Position numbers and translations under genes: made by a program. Shown here in pieces: positions 1 to 6,750 of a stretch of DNA of 10,621 bases (positions within the stretch are counted from its first letter, which is position 1; the number at the start of each line of letters is the position of its first letter). Under the pieces are notes generated by a model. It was not told where the DNA came from, searched no databases, and worked only from the letters and a program-made list of their open reading frames with translations. Source of the stretch: Larix sibirica (taxonomy: Eukaryota; Streptophyta; Pinopsida; Pinales; Pinaceae); contig NWUY0300011364.1 in assembly GCA_004151065.3 (NCBI GenBank), forward strand, positions 4,507 through 15,127. Reading direction: 5' to 3'.

Positions 1-1
1 T

Positions 2-505
2 AATCCCACTTTCAATTTCCCCCTCACTGATGTGAACTATGAGAAGTACAAGAAATTGTGGTGACGATTCCTGAAAAAGGATAACCGGGACCAAGAGTAC
101 TTCACACGAATAAAATTTGGGTTGCAGCGGTCTCATGTATTGAATGGCATCCCTGAGCGGACACATTGTTGGTGGAATGATTTTGAATTGAGCAGAAATG
201 GAGTGGATCCTACAATAGTACGACATGAGCACGCCAGATTCTGTATCCCGTGTTCAACGGTCAAGAACATGAATACCAGTGAATTTTGCGATGATACACA
301 TCTCCTTCACACATTTGTGTACAATAATTTTCAGTGGCTATTAAAAATAAAGATTCAGGTGCAGATACGACAAAGACAGAGAATTATTATAAGGAGCACA
401 TATACAAAAATGTGGGACCGATCATATGAATGGAGGTTCGGACATCTGTATGATGATATGATCCACTGGCCATATGACCGTCTTGATTATAATTTCTTTG
501 AATAA
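2..505 (+). pseudogene. Unidentified coding remnant with one in-frame stop
   Basis: One frame runs from the window edge to TAA 503-505, broken only by TGA at 62-64; from 65 it is open for 146 codons. The first methionine is far inside (about 269), so no start is visible and the 5' part lies outside the window. Composition is protein-like: Trp-Trp near base 160, a Cys-Ile-Pro-Cys pair (about base 240) followed downstream by Cys and two His, then a basic Lys/Arg/Gln stretch and an aromatic C-terminus ending in Phe-Phe-Glu. I recognise no family. The promoter-like sequence downstream on the same strand would suit the last ORF of a retroelement or plant pararetrovirus, but no reverse transcriptase, protease or integrase motif is present. 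Confidence 0.42.
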
Positions 506-668
506 TGGGTTCCGTGGGATTCCACGAAATCTCCACTTTGTGTTAAGAGTCATAATGGTTATGAGTCATAATGGTTTCCGTGGCATTCCCTAGAATCTCC
601 ACCTTGTAATGGCTAACACCTAAGAGTCATAATGGTTTCTATGGGATTCCCTGAAATCTCCATTTTGT
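502..668 (+). repeat. Three diverged copies of a 40-45 bp repeat
   Basis: Copies at about 502-541, 564-607 and 624-668 share (AGTCA)TAATGG, then a TTTCCGTGGGATTCC-like block and GAAATCTCCACTTTGT. The first overlaps the stop of the upstream remnant. They lie 210-370 bases before the TATA box at 876, a position typical of enhancer repeats in viral and LTR promoters; that role is inferred. Confidence 0.85.
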
Positions 669-875
669 TTTATGATCAAATCTGAGATCTTCGTATGATA
701 CTGAAAAAACTTGAGATTCCTCTTTTCGTACATTCGTCCCGAGACTCGGGCCACTTCCCCGACATCTGGTGCAGATTGACCCACATCTCATACGAATATC
801 ATAGAAATAATATCCTAAGGCCGATTTGATAAAGTTCCTTGCTTTCATGTTCTTGAAGGATCTCTCATCCAGGTC

Positions 876-883
876 TATAAATA
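876..883 (+). promoter_or_regulatory. TATA box of an LTR- or pararetrovirus-like promoter
   Basis: TATAAATA is followed by AAAGGCTCTCCCTCTCATTT and a purine-rich GAGAGAAGGAGAAG. A start site is expected near 905-912 (CA at 906). The TATA, a pyrimidine-rich start region and AATAAA about 230 bases later match the compact R/U5-type layout of LTRs and of plant pararetrovirus promoters. Confidence 0.5.
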
Positions 884-1135
884 AAAGGCTCTCCCTCTCA
901 TTTGGCATCCGCATCCGAGAGAAGGAGAAGTCTAGAGTGTTTAGGAGTTTTGGTCGAGTATGTTATGCAAGTGCAACCTAGTATGATAACATTGCATCAG
1001 AAATTCCAGTCTTATAAGTTCAGTATGAGAGTTGTGAATATGCTCTGCGAATTTCCTTTATGGTATAATATCGCACTAGAAAACGCTCGGAGTCTTATGT
1101 AATGAAAGCTCTATAATATTTCTGCTGCAAAGATT

Positions 1136-1141
1136 AATAAA
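1136..1141 (+). terminator. Polyadenylation signal AATAAA
   Basis: A canonical AATAAA lies about 230 bases after the predicted start site of the 876 promoter, where an LTR or pararetrovirus transcript would end. It is a common hexamer in AT-rich DNA, so its support comes from position only. Confidence 0.35.
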
Positions 1142-1179
1142 CTTCTGGGTACCATTCCCAGTTCCGAGATTGTCTATTT

Positions 1180-1185
1180 TGGTAT
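1180..1185 (+). other. Weak candidate primer-binding site
   Basis: TGGTATGTGTAAGCC starts with the six bases TGGTAT of the initiator-Met site and regains AGCC after mismatches. It lies about 40 bases past the AATAAA, as a primer site would after an LTR. The preceding bases do not end in CA. Kept only as a decayed candidate. Confidence 0.2.
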
Positions 1186-1509
1186 GTGTAAGCCGTATCA
1201 CCTGAAATCCAGGATCTGTAATTCCCTAGCTATCTCTCAAGATTCATCATTCTGGTCGTGAATAGCAGTAAGACACAAAGTAATTCTCAAGGAGGATCCA
1301 TTGTGCATGTTCAACAATTTAAAGGAGTGATTGAAGAAAGGTAGCAGGCTCGTGAGTTGTAGAAATTCAGACAAAGAGAAGCAAGCCCAGTGTTGAGATA
1401 TCTTCCAGTATACCGGGTGTAGAGTCCCTTGCTGTAATTGGTAAGGGCGGTTATTCTTTACTTAGCTGTCATATTACTCCCCTATACGAATACCTAATCC
1501 CATATTAAA
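1186..1509. other. Stretch without a recognisable gene
   Basis: Balanced composition compared with the AT-rich DNA after it, and stops in all plus-strand frames. It may be the leader of the same decayed element that supplies the 876 promoter. No domain, RNA gene or repeat is visible. Confidence 0.4.
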
Positions 1510-1860
1510 TGAGTTTTACGTAAATCCTAAATGAATTTCTCCATTTAAGGTAAAATACCTTTCTTTTTTTATATACATTTATAATATATTTATACATTTA
1601 TATATACTCTCTTATATAACAATATCTATATATATATANCGGCAAGGGAGCATGAACTATTCTTCGTTTTTTTATTTTTATTTATTTATTTATTTTATAA
1701 ATCATAAATTATATATATATATATATATTTTATTTATTTTATAAATTTTATCTTTTATCATTCTTATATATAACAATATATATATATATATATATATGCA
1801 AAATTAGATATTTAATTATTTTATAGAATTATCGTTATTTAAGGTGTCTATTTTGTAGTC
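1510..1860. repeat. AT microsatellite tract with one unresolved base
   Basis: Long runs of (TA)n and (TTTA)n, including (TTTA)n at about 1675-1697, (AT)n at about 1711-1728 and (TA)n at about 1779-1797. Base 1639 is N. A roughly 30-base segment, CTTATATAACAATATCTATA and variant, occurs on both sides of the N (about 1611 and 1764). No gene. Confidence 0.85.
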
Positions 1861-2062
1861 CCTTTAAATGAAGACTTAGCCTCTCATTTAGAATCTTCAA
1901 CAATAATTCTTTGTTATTCGATGTCTTAATTAAGATAACTAGGACGATTAGGATAGTCTTTTAATATTAAAATTATCTAATAGTAATAAATGGCTTTTTA
2001 CTCATCCTAGAATTCTGTTATTTGCTAGCTGAAAAATAACTTAATATACTCAAACTTACCTC

Positions 2063-2084
2063 ATATTAGGACGACACCTAATAT
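2063..2084. repeat. Perfect 8-bp hairpin
   Basis: ATATTAGG, a six-base loop ACGACA, and CCTAATAT. It is followed by a T-run on the plus strand, but a bacterial-type terminator makes no sense in this context. A related TAGGACGA also occurs near 1941. Confidence 0.7.
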
Positions 2085-2109
2085 TTTTAGATCAACAAGT
2101 GAAGATTCA

Positions 2110-2244
2110 CTAGTTCACTCTTCTACAAGTTCCCAAGGCACTAGGATGCCAATCGTCACCAATACCCGCACTCTCTCCTGGACCTCTACCTCCTAGTGGA
2201 TTCGTGCCCTTTTCATTTAGTCTCGTCAATCCCTTAAGTCTCAT
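2110..2244 (-). other. Short open frame in a less AT-rich island (44 codons)
   Basis: Bases 2110-2340 stand out from their AT-rich surroundings. The minus strand has an ATG-initiated frame of 44 codons with a Gly/Pro-rich middle (LGGRGPGESAGIGDD). The plus strand has an equally long open frame here, so neither can be called coding. It may be a fragment of an older element. The rest of 1860-2420 shows nothing recognisable. Confidence 0.2.
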
Positions 2245-2427
2245 AAGTCTACAAATCAAATTACAACTTAGGGAAATTAATAGCAATACTTACAGTGCTT
2301 TACTAGCGAGGCCTTGGCTTTGAGATTCTCACCAAGAAGTTGTACATTATACATTTAGCATTGTATTTTTCCATTGCATAAGAATTGAGGTAGCAGAGGG
2401 GGTATTACAAATACTTATATATTTAAA

Positions 2428-2458
2428 ATATTATTATTATAATATTATTATTATTATA
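2428..2458. repeat. ATT trinucleotide microsatellite
   Basis: Interrupted (ATT)n/(TTA)n run: ATATTATTATTATAATATTA and onward. A simple repeat with no wider context. Confidence 0.8.
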
Positions 2459-2706
2459 TGTAAATATTGTGATTGTAGAAGAAAGATAAGTGAGTTTTAA
2501 AACTCAATAATGAAGATATGGTCATGTCTATCTTATTTGTTTCATTTATAATATTTATGTCGATAGCATGTGGTATGCGTATATATTTTAGAATCCGGGG
2601 TGGGATACCATCTATGATTTTCCTAAATTGGAGGATAAGACAAGTGTATGATCTAGATTGATTTTATGGGCGTCACCCAAAATTCCAAATGAGCAATTAT
2701 AAAATA

Positions 2707-2915
2707 AAAATAAATTAAAGAGTGAGTTTAACTAAGGCTCAGAGTTTTTTTTAATAGTTAAATTTAAACTAGAGTTATTTCAATTATTTAATAATAAAGA
2801 GTGAGTTCAAATCCAAGCTCAAGGGCTAGTTCTCAAGTTCATTTCAATTATTTAATAACAAAAGGTGAGTTCAATGAGTTTATTTCATTTAAATTTAATA
2901 ATAAAAAGTGAGTGC
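2707..2915. repeat. Diverged repeat array around AATAATAAAGAGTGAGTTCAA
   Basis: Four related units occur at about 2707-2730, 2778-2810, 2842-2874 and 2883-2915. Each combines an A/T-rich part (TTTCAATTATTTAATAATAAA) with (A)GTGAGTTCAA or a close variant. The spacing is irregular (about 64 and 41 bases for the last three). It looks like a decayed minisatellite; nothing suggests coding. Confidence 0.75.
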
Positions 2916-2941
2916 ATATAATGGTTTCAATTTTTTGTGCC

Positions 2942-3025
2942 CACTGGTGCATATGTTGATTTAAAAGCACTGGTTTGTTTTGCATTTGCTCACACTGATG
3001 CATTTGTTTGACTTAAGCGCACTGG
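2942..3025. repeat. Two imperfect 32-33 bp repeats bounded by CACTGG
   Basis: 2942-2973 and 2993-3025 both run CACTG(G/A)TGCAT, then TTGATTTAA or TTGACTTAA, and end in GCACTGG. The second ends in the CACTGG that begins the proposed foldback element, so they may be outer remnants of the same or an older element. Confidence 0.7.
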
Positions 3026-3206
3026 AAAAAAAAACCTCCACAAAAGCCTCTGATCGTCGATTTTTTTTTAGTTATAAAACATTTCTATAAAAACCTCTAC
3101 TAAAACATATGGTACCATTTGCATAGGTTGTGGCGGAGGTTTTTTTTAGAATTTGACCAATCTTGTAACACTAAAAACCTCCGCTATAACCTCTACTATA
3201 GTAGTG
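3020..3206. mobile_element. Possible small CACTA-like foldback element
   Basis: Begins CACTGGAAAA and ends TAGTG. In between are repeated AACCTCC/AACCTCT motifs (about 3033, 3091, 3177, 3190) and their complement GGAGGTT (3135-3141). CACTA transposons have CACTA...TAGTG ends and short subterminal repeats, which this resembles. No flanking 3-bp duplication is clear, the left end is CACTG, and the right end overlaps the direct repeat at 3202. It could instead be an unclassified inverted-repeat sequence. Confidence 0.35.
3125..3192. repeat. Inverted repeat able to form a 20-bp hairpin
   Basis: Arms 3125-3144 (AGGTTGTGGCGGAGGTTTTT) and 3173-3192 are complementary at 18 of 20 positions. Both mismatches would be G:U pairs in plus-strand RNA. 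The loop is 28 bases. A third, weaker arm lies at about 3026-3048. Confidence 0.75.
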
Positions 3207-3320
3207 GATGAGCATGCCAGGATATTGGAAATTTTATTTAATTTGAGTTCATACCTGGTCAACCTGACTTTGTTGGTGCTTGATACTGCTAAGCTTGATG
3301 TGATATGATTAGTCACTACT
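3202..3320. repeat. Direct repeat copy 1 (uninterrupted, about 119 bp)
   Basis: Matches 3473-3589 along its length; shared blocks include CATGCCA, GATATTGGA, TTGGTGCTTG/GTGGGTGCTTG and GTGATATGATTA. It keeps CACTACT at 3314-3320, the point at which the second copy is broken by the retrotransposon. Origin unknown: it could be part of an older transposon. Confidence 0.85.
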
Positions 3321-3472
3321 TATTACAATATTTATTTCAAAAATTAAGTTAAAGACAAACTGGGAACATGGGAAACATATTAAGAGTTAGAAGAAAAGGG
3401 TTTATTATGGTTGAAATTCGATGTGGTTGCAATTGTGCAAGATAAAATTGTTGATGCCACACCTGAAATATG

Positions 3473-3589
3473 TAGTAGATGAACATGCCATGATATTGGA
3501 TTTTTATTTATTTGAGCTTGTACCTAGTAAACCTGTCTTTGTGGGTGCTTGCTACTACTAATATTGAGGTGATATGATTATCCACTATT
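3473..3589. repeat. Direct repeat copy 2, interrupted at its end by the retrotransposon
   Basis: Diverged copy of 3202-3320, displaced by 271 bases. It ends in CACTATT directly against the LTR at 3590. After the element, 5537 onward begins CTACTT, matching the continuation of copy 1 for a short distance. Confidence 0.85.
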
Positions 3590-3977
3590 TGGTCCATATC
3601 TTGAGGGATAATATCTAGAAATCTTGAGTGCCAAGAGAAGAGAGAAAATATGGAAATCTGCTATGAAATTTATAGAGGAACATTGACAAAAATAGATAAA
3701 TGATATACACCATGAAAATACAAGAGAGAGTTGGAGAAAAAGGATTATATTCATATGAACCATTACATGCAATGAGGCCAATTTTAGGACCTCTTTTTCC
3801 CGATACTAACTCTCTCCCTACTACATTTTTATAAGTTTTCTTGTTGACCATGTCAACTAAGATTAACTAACTCCCTTAATTACATGTCCTTCATGCTCTC
3901 TTTTACACTCAATAAAAATATGGATTTATGAATTTTACATCCGAACTTAGACTATATCCCCCTCGAGATTTAGATCA
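3590..3977 (-). repeat. 3' LTR of the retrotransposon (388 bp)
   Basis: In element orientation it starts at 3977 (TGATCTAAATC) next to the polypurine tract and ends at 3590. It is 29 bases longer than the other LTR. The extra sequence lies near 3609-3637, where ATCTTGAG occurs twice, suggesting a local duplication. Its terminus has drifted to TGGACCA and its TATA region is altered (ATATGAATATAATCC). Confidence 0.9.
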
Positions 3978-3990
3978 ATATCCCCCCCTT
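3978..3990 (-). other. Polypurine tract
   Basis: Minus-strand AAGGGGGGGATAT immediately precedes the TGATCT of the 3' LTR. This is where plus-strand DNA synthesis would be primed. It fixes the element's orientation independently of the primer-binding site. Confidence 0.8.
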
Positions 3991-4252
3991 AAAAAATGAT
4001 GGTCCCCACCATTTCACCAAGAAAAAAAAACAAAACCCCATTATGTATCATACCAACGAAAATATTGGTTTTCTGTGGTTTACCCATAACCTTGGGTTTG
4101 TGGATGACCCATAATCGAGTTGGTAATGGGAAGATTTATCTTGGTCCTGAATTATAACATTGGGGAATTCTACATGCCCAGTAAATTACATCTATAAAAA
4201 TAAAATTACAATGGGATTTAATAAATACAAAAACTAAAAACTCATGAAAAAA

Positions 4253-4330
4253 TCATGACTTTTAGTGCAATTGATGTTTGGTTGTAAAAATTCATGACTT
4301 TTAGTGCAATTGATGTCTAGTTGCAAATTT
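4253..4330. repeat. 39-bp tandem duplication inside the retrotransposon
   Basis: Units 4253-4291 and 4292-4330 match at about 34 of 39 positions; both begin TCATGACTTTTAGTGCAATT. The array lies in the non-coding internal region, nearer the polypurine tract. No function is evident. Confidence 0.92.
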
Positions 4331-5168
4331 GTTCAAAACTTTAGCTACGAGCAATGAGATCAAATTCCATCAAAGACAAATTTGAGATAACAAAGAGATA
4401 TTTCCATTAGTATATGGAACTTGTTCTGTAGTATCCCAAGGAGTGAGAAAATGTTTGTTGAAATTGAAGTTCCATGCTGTTGTCTTGGGACAAATGCATG
4501 TAGAGCTTAATTCAATGATATCTCTCAAACTAGGAAGCAAAAAATATCCATGAAATACCCATTTGACATGACAAAAAAACATTTTCGATGAGCTATGGTA
4601 GACCCTCTAAAATGCCTTGTAGAGGTCGTAGCATTTGTCTGAAGTTTACATAGGATCAGACTCCAATCCATCCATCAATGTGCTTCTATGACAACCATAC
4701 AGTTGTGGATAGGTTGAGAAAGGGATAGAATGAGGTCTACTAAGATTCAATATGCATGCAAAATAAACTTAAGCTATTCCATGATAGTTTGAAGAGAGAA
4801 TAATGCTGAATGTGAGAGTGTTGAGTGTAGAGGGCCACAAAGGATGACAAGGGTTTGTAGAGAAGAATCATGGGCTATTGTAGATATCATGGAATCTCCA
4901 TCTGCAACATAGAAACCCTGCAAAATTTCTAAAAATATTTCAGACCAATAGATGTAGTGATATCCATGTATGATGCTTCTGCAATGGTGAACGAAGATCT
5001 GCGGGTAGAAAAAAAAACCTGTAGTGCTTGTGGACCAATTGTGATGCTTATAATGTATAGTTGAGAAAATGGACTCCGATAGTGCCAAAATGATGTTTGA
5101 GATTAATGCAAATATTTGAACTTGAACTATACTTCAAACCCTTGGTCCCATGGAGTGGTTACCTTTTT

Positions 5169-5176
5169 TGATACCA
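5169..5176 (-). other. tRNA primer-binding site (initiator Met type)
   Basis: Minus-strand TGGTATCA starts one base inside the 5' LTR. It is complementary to the 3' end of plant initiator-Met tRNA, the usual primer of plant LTR retrotransposons. The match stops after eight bases (AAAAAAGG follows), so it is short or decayed. Confidence 0.75.
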
Positions 5177-5177
5177 A

Positions 5178-5536
5178 TGATCTAGATCTTGAGGGAAGAG
5201 AAAATATGGAATTCTACTATGAAATCCATAGAAGGGACATTGAAAAAAATAGATAAATTAAATACACCATGAAAATACAATAAAGAGTTTGGGAAGAAGG
5301 ATTTTATTTATAGAAACCATTATATGCAATGACGCCAATTTTAGGACCTATTCTTCCCAATCCTAACTCTTTGCCTGCTACCCTCTTATAAGGTGTCTTG
5401 TTGACCATGCCAACTTTGATTAATTAACTCCATTAATTACATGTTCATCATGTTGCCTTTTACACTTAATAAAAAATAAGGATTTATGAATTTTACATCC
5501 GACCTTAGACTATATGCCTCCCTAAGATTCAGATCA
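5178..5536 (-). repeat. 5' LTR of the retrotransposon (359 bp)
   Basis: In element orientation it runs from 5536 (TGATCTGAATC) to 5178 (AGATCTAGATCA). The ends form a short inverted repeat, TGATCT/AGATCA, as is usual for LTRs. It carries an intact TATAAATA (5312-5305) that would drive the element transcript. The homologous copy at 3590-3977 aligns along its whole length. Confidence 0.92.
5305..5312 (-). promoter_or_regulatory. TATA box in the 5' LTR
   Basis: TATAAATA on the minus strand, about 225 bases into the LTR. It is the likely core promoter of the element. In the other LTR the equivalent bases have drifted. Confidence 0.55.
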
Positions 5537-5832
5537 CTACTTCTCACATTGAATATCAACTACAAACATCAAGAGTTTTTGAATTAATGTTAACTTGACC
5601 TAAGCATTAAGCAAATAGCTATATAATATACTCACATGTTCTATCTAAGAAAGCAAATATTTTATTAAAATTGTTGTCAATTTCCCCTCGCCTTGCTCTG
5701 AGTCCAAATAAGACATCCAATGCATTGATAGTTAATTAAGGCCACGTGGTGGCAATTCCTTTCCCAGGGTTTAGTTTGAAAGTTATCAAGGATTTTTCAT
5801 GTATCTTAGGTATCACTTCTTCTAGTTAGAAT
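5537..5832. other. Intergenic sequence after the retrotransposon
   Basis: The first dozen or so bases continue the split direct repeat (CTACTT...ACA). Beyond that I see no gene, RNA or repeat. A CACGTG core lies at 5743-5748 but has no nearby promoter to act on. Confidence 0.5.
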
Positions 5833-5985
5833 ATGCATTGGCAGTTGGTTGCATGCATGGTAAGCCATGGTAATACAAAATATAAATTTGGAGCAAGGGT
5901 GAGCAATAAGTACCCAAAGGAGCACAAGTTTCCTCCATGTGCTGGTAAAATTTCCAATGGTGTTGAGATCAACACAAGGGCTTAA
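5833..5985 (+). other. Short coding-like open frame (50 codons)
   Basis: ATG to TAA encodes a 50-residue peptide beginning MHWQLVAC, with a Lys/Pro-rich middle (NKYPKEHKFPPCAGK). Its second half overlaps the diverged duplicate at about 6640, where NKYPKE becomes DKYPKEQNYPP before a frameshift. Retention of the motif in both copies hints at a decayed coding sequence. The opposite strand of the second copy is also open, so the coding strand is undecided. No family recognised. Confidence 0.2.
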
Positions 5986-6010
5986 TAATTTATGATTTAA
6001 GGGGATAAAT
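5905..6010. repeat. Diverged duplicated segment, copy 1
   Basis: Shares with 6640-6750 the blocks ATAAGTA(C/T)CCAAAGGAGCA, TCCTCC, GAGATCAACA and TTAAT(A/G)ATTT in the same order. By eye about two-thirds of positions match. The copies are about 735 bases apart in the same orientation. Confidence 0.65.
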
Positions 6011-6182
6011 GCACATCTATCTTTATTATATGATGGTTATCCATCCATAAGGTGGTGCCCTTCAGAATAGAAATTAATTCTTCACGAGAGGCTTTCTCCT
6101 CGACTGCTACTGATAGGACTCTAGAATTTTCATGCATTGAACCTGAGACATATTCGACATGATATATATTAACAACCTCCAC
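5997..6182 (-). other. Coding-like open frame, possible gene fragment (61 codons)
   Basis: A 61-codon frame opens at a GTG and ends at TAA. The peptide looks protein-like (VAVEEKASREELISILKG, then TLWMDNHHIIK) and runs directly into the duplicated segment at 5905. No ATG start, splice signals or recognisable domain. It could be a relic exon or chance. Confidence 0.22.
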
Positions 6183-6639
6183 ATTGAAAGTACAATAAAA
6201 CTGGTTTTGGGGGGTGGACGGAATTTCTGTTCAAAATAAGAGTAGTTGTATCTAGTCTCTTCTTGAAGCTCTATTCCTCTCTAATGATTTTTTTTAATAT
6301 TGTTTGATTTCTCTACTCAAACTGAACTAACTAACATCTCATTAGTTCAAGACCTTTGTTCTAGTTATTTCTCAAGTAGTTTTCTTTCTTCAAAGAGCTC
6401 AGTTGATTTGATTTCTCACACATGAACCTCTCTCTTGAGCATGATCTTGATCTTGTGAGTGCTCAAGTGTGATTCAAACTTGAGATATTTGATCAAGGTT
6501 GATTGATCGAGAACACAAGAACACTCTACTCAACCACCTCTATTTTATCATCTCAAGTGTGTTGATTGATCGAAGAGATCCATTGCTCCTTTTTTAGATT
6601 ATAAATAAAATATCTTGATGTGTTATTACTTGCTATAAG
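6183..6639. other. Intergenic sequence with clustered CTCAAG/CTTGAG motifs
   Basis: CTCAAG or its complement occurs at 6371, 6434, 6462, 6479 and 6552. The blocks CTCAAGTGTG and TTGATTGATCGA occur twice (6462 with 6499, and 6552 with 6562), the second pair contracted. This may be part of a decayed LTR. No coding region is supported. Confidence 0.4.
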
Positions 6640-6750
6640 ATAAGTATCCAAAGGAGCAAAATTATCCTCCCCATGTTGTGGAGTTTCTATGCTACTGAGA
6701 TCAACATATGAGATTAATGATTTTTTATTCATGGGGCTAATCCCATGCAA
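6640..6750. repeat. Diverged duplicated segment, copy 2
   Basis: Partner of 5905-6010. On the minus strand this copy is open for 65 codons (6553-6750, no ATG at the frame start). On the plus strand it leads into a 44-codon ATG frame at 6745-6879, rich in Lys/Asp/Asn (VRDKFDDWKEFTKSKS). Neither strand can be assigned. Confidence 0.6.

Larger units (their letters stand above)
3590..5536 (-). mobile_element. Non-autonomous (TRIM-like) LTR retrotransposon, complete
   Basis: Two direct long terminal repeats (3590-3977 and 5178-5536) flank a 1200-base internal region. On the minus strand the 5' LTR is followed after one base by TGGTATCA, the usual initiator-Met-tRNA primer site (5176-5169). The 3' LTR is preceded by a polypurine tract (3990-3978). 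The LTRs begin TGATCT and end in CA. Flanking pentamers CTATT (3585-3589) and CTACT (5537-5541) are a target-site duplication with one mismatch. The internal region has no frame resembling gag, protease, integrase, reverse transcriptase or RNase H; the longest is 104 codons from a TTG. The element must therefore have depended on an autonomous relative. By eye the LTRs match at roughly 80-85 %, so the insertion is old. Confidence 0.9.

Noticed and set aside
902-1102. Plus-strand 66-codon open frame after the TATA box
   Set aside because: It opens at TTG, has no protein-like pattern and lies where an untranslated leader is expected.
2063-2090. Hairpin followed by T-run as a rho-independent terminator
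   Set aside because: The window is eukaryotic (intron, LTR retrotransposon), so this reading does not apply.
3578-3851. Two overlapping minus-strand open frames
   Set aside because: Both lie in the 3' LTR; the other LTR does not keep them open.
4370-4582. 70-codon minus-strand frame inside the retrotransposon
   Set aside because: No domain or start context; likely chance.
4774-5088. 104-codon minus-strand frame inside the retrotransposon
   Set aside because: It starts at TTG, has no gag/pol motif and no typical coding composition. It is in the right strand and position for a gag relic, but I cannot support it.
5743-5748. G-box CACGTG
   Set aside because: A single six-base match with no promoter or gene nearby.
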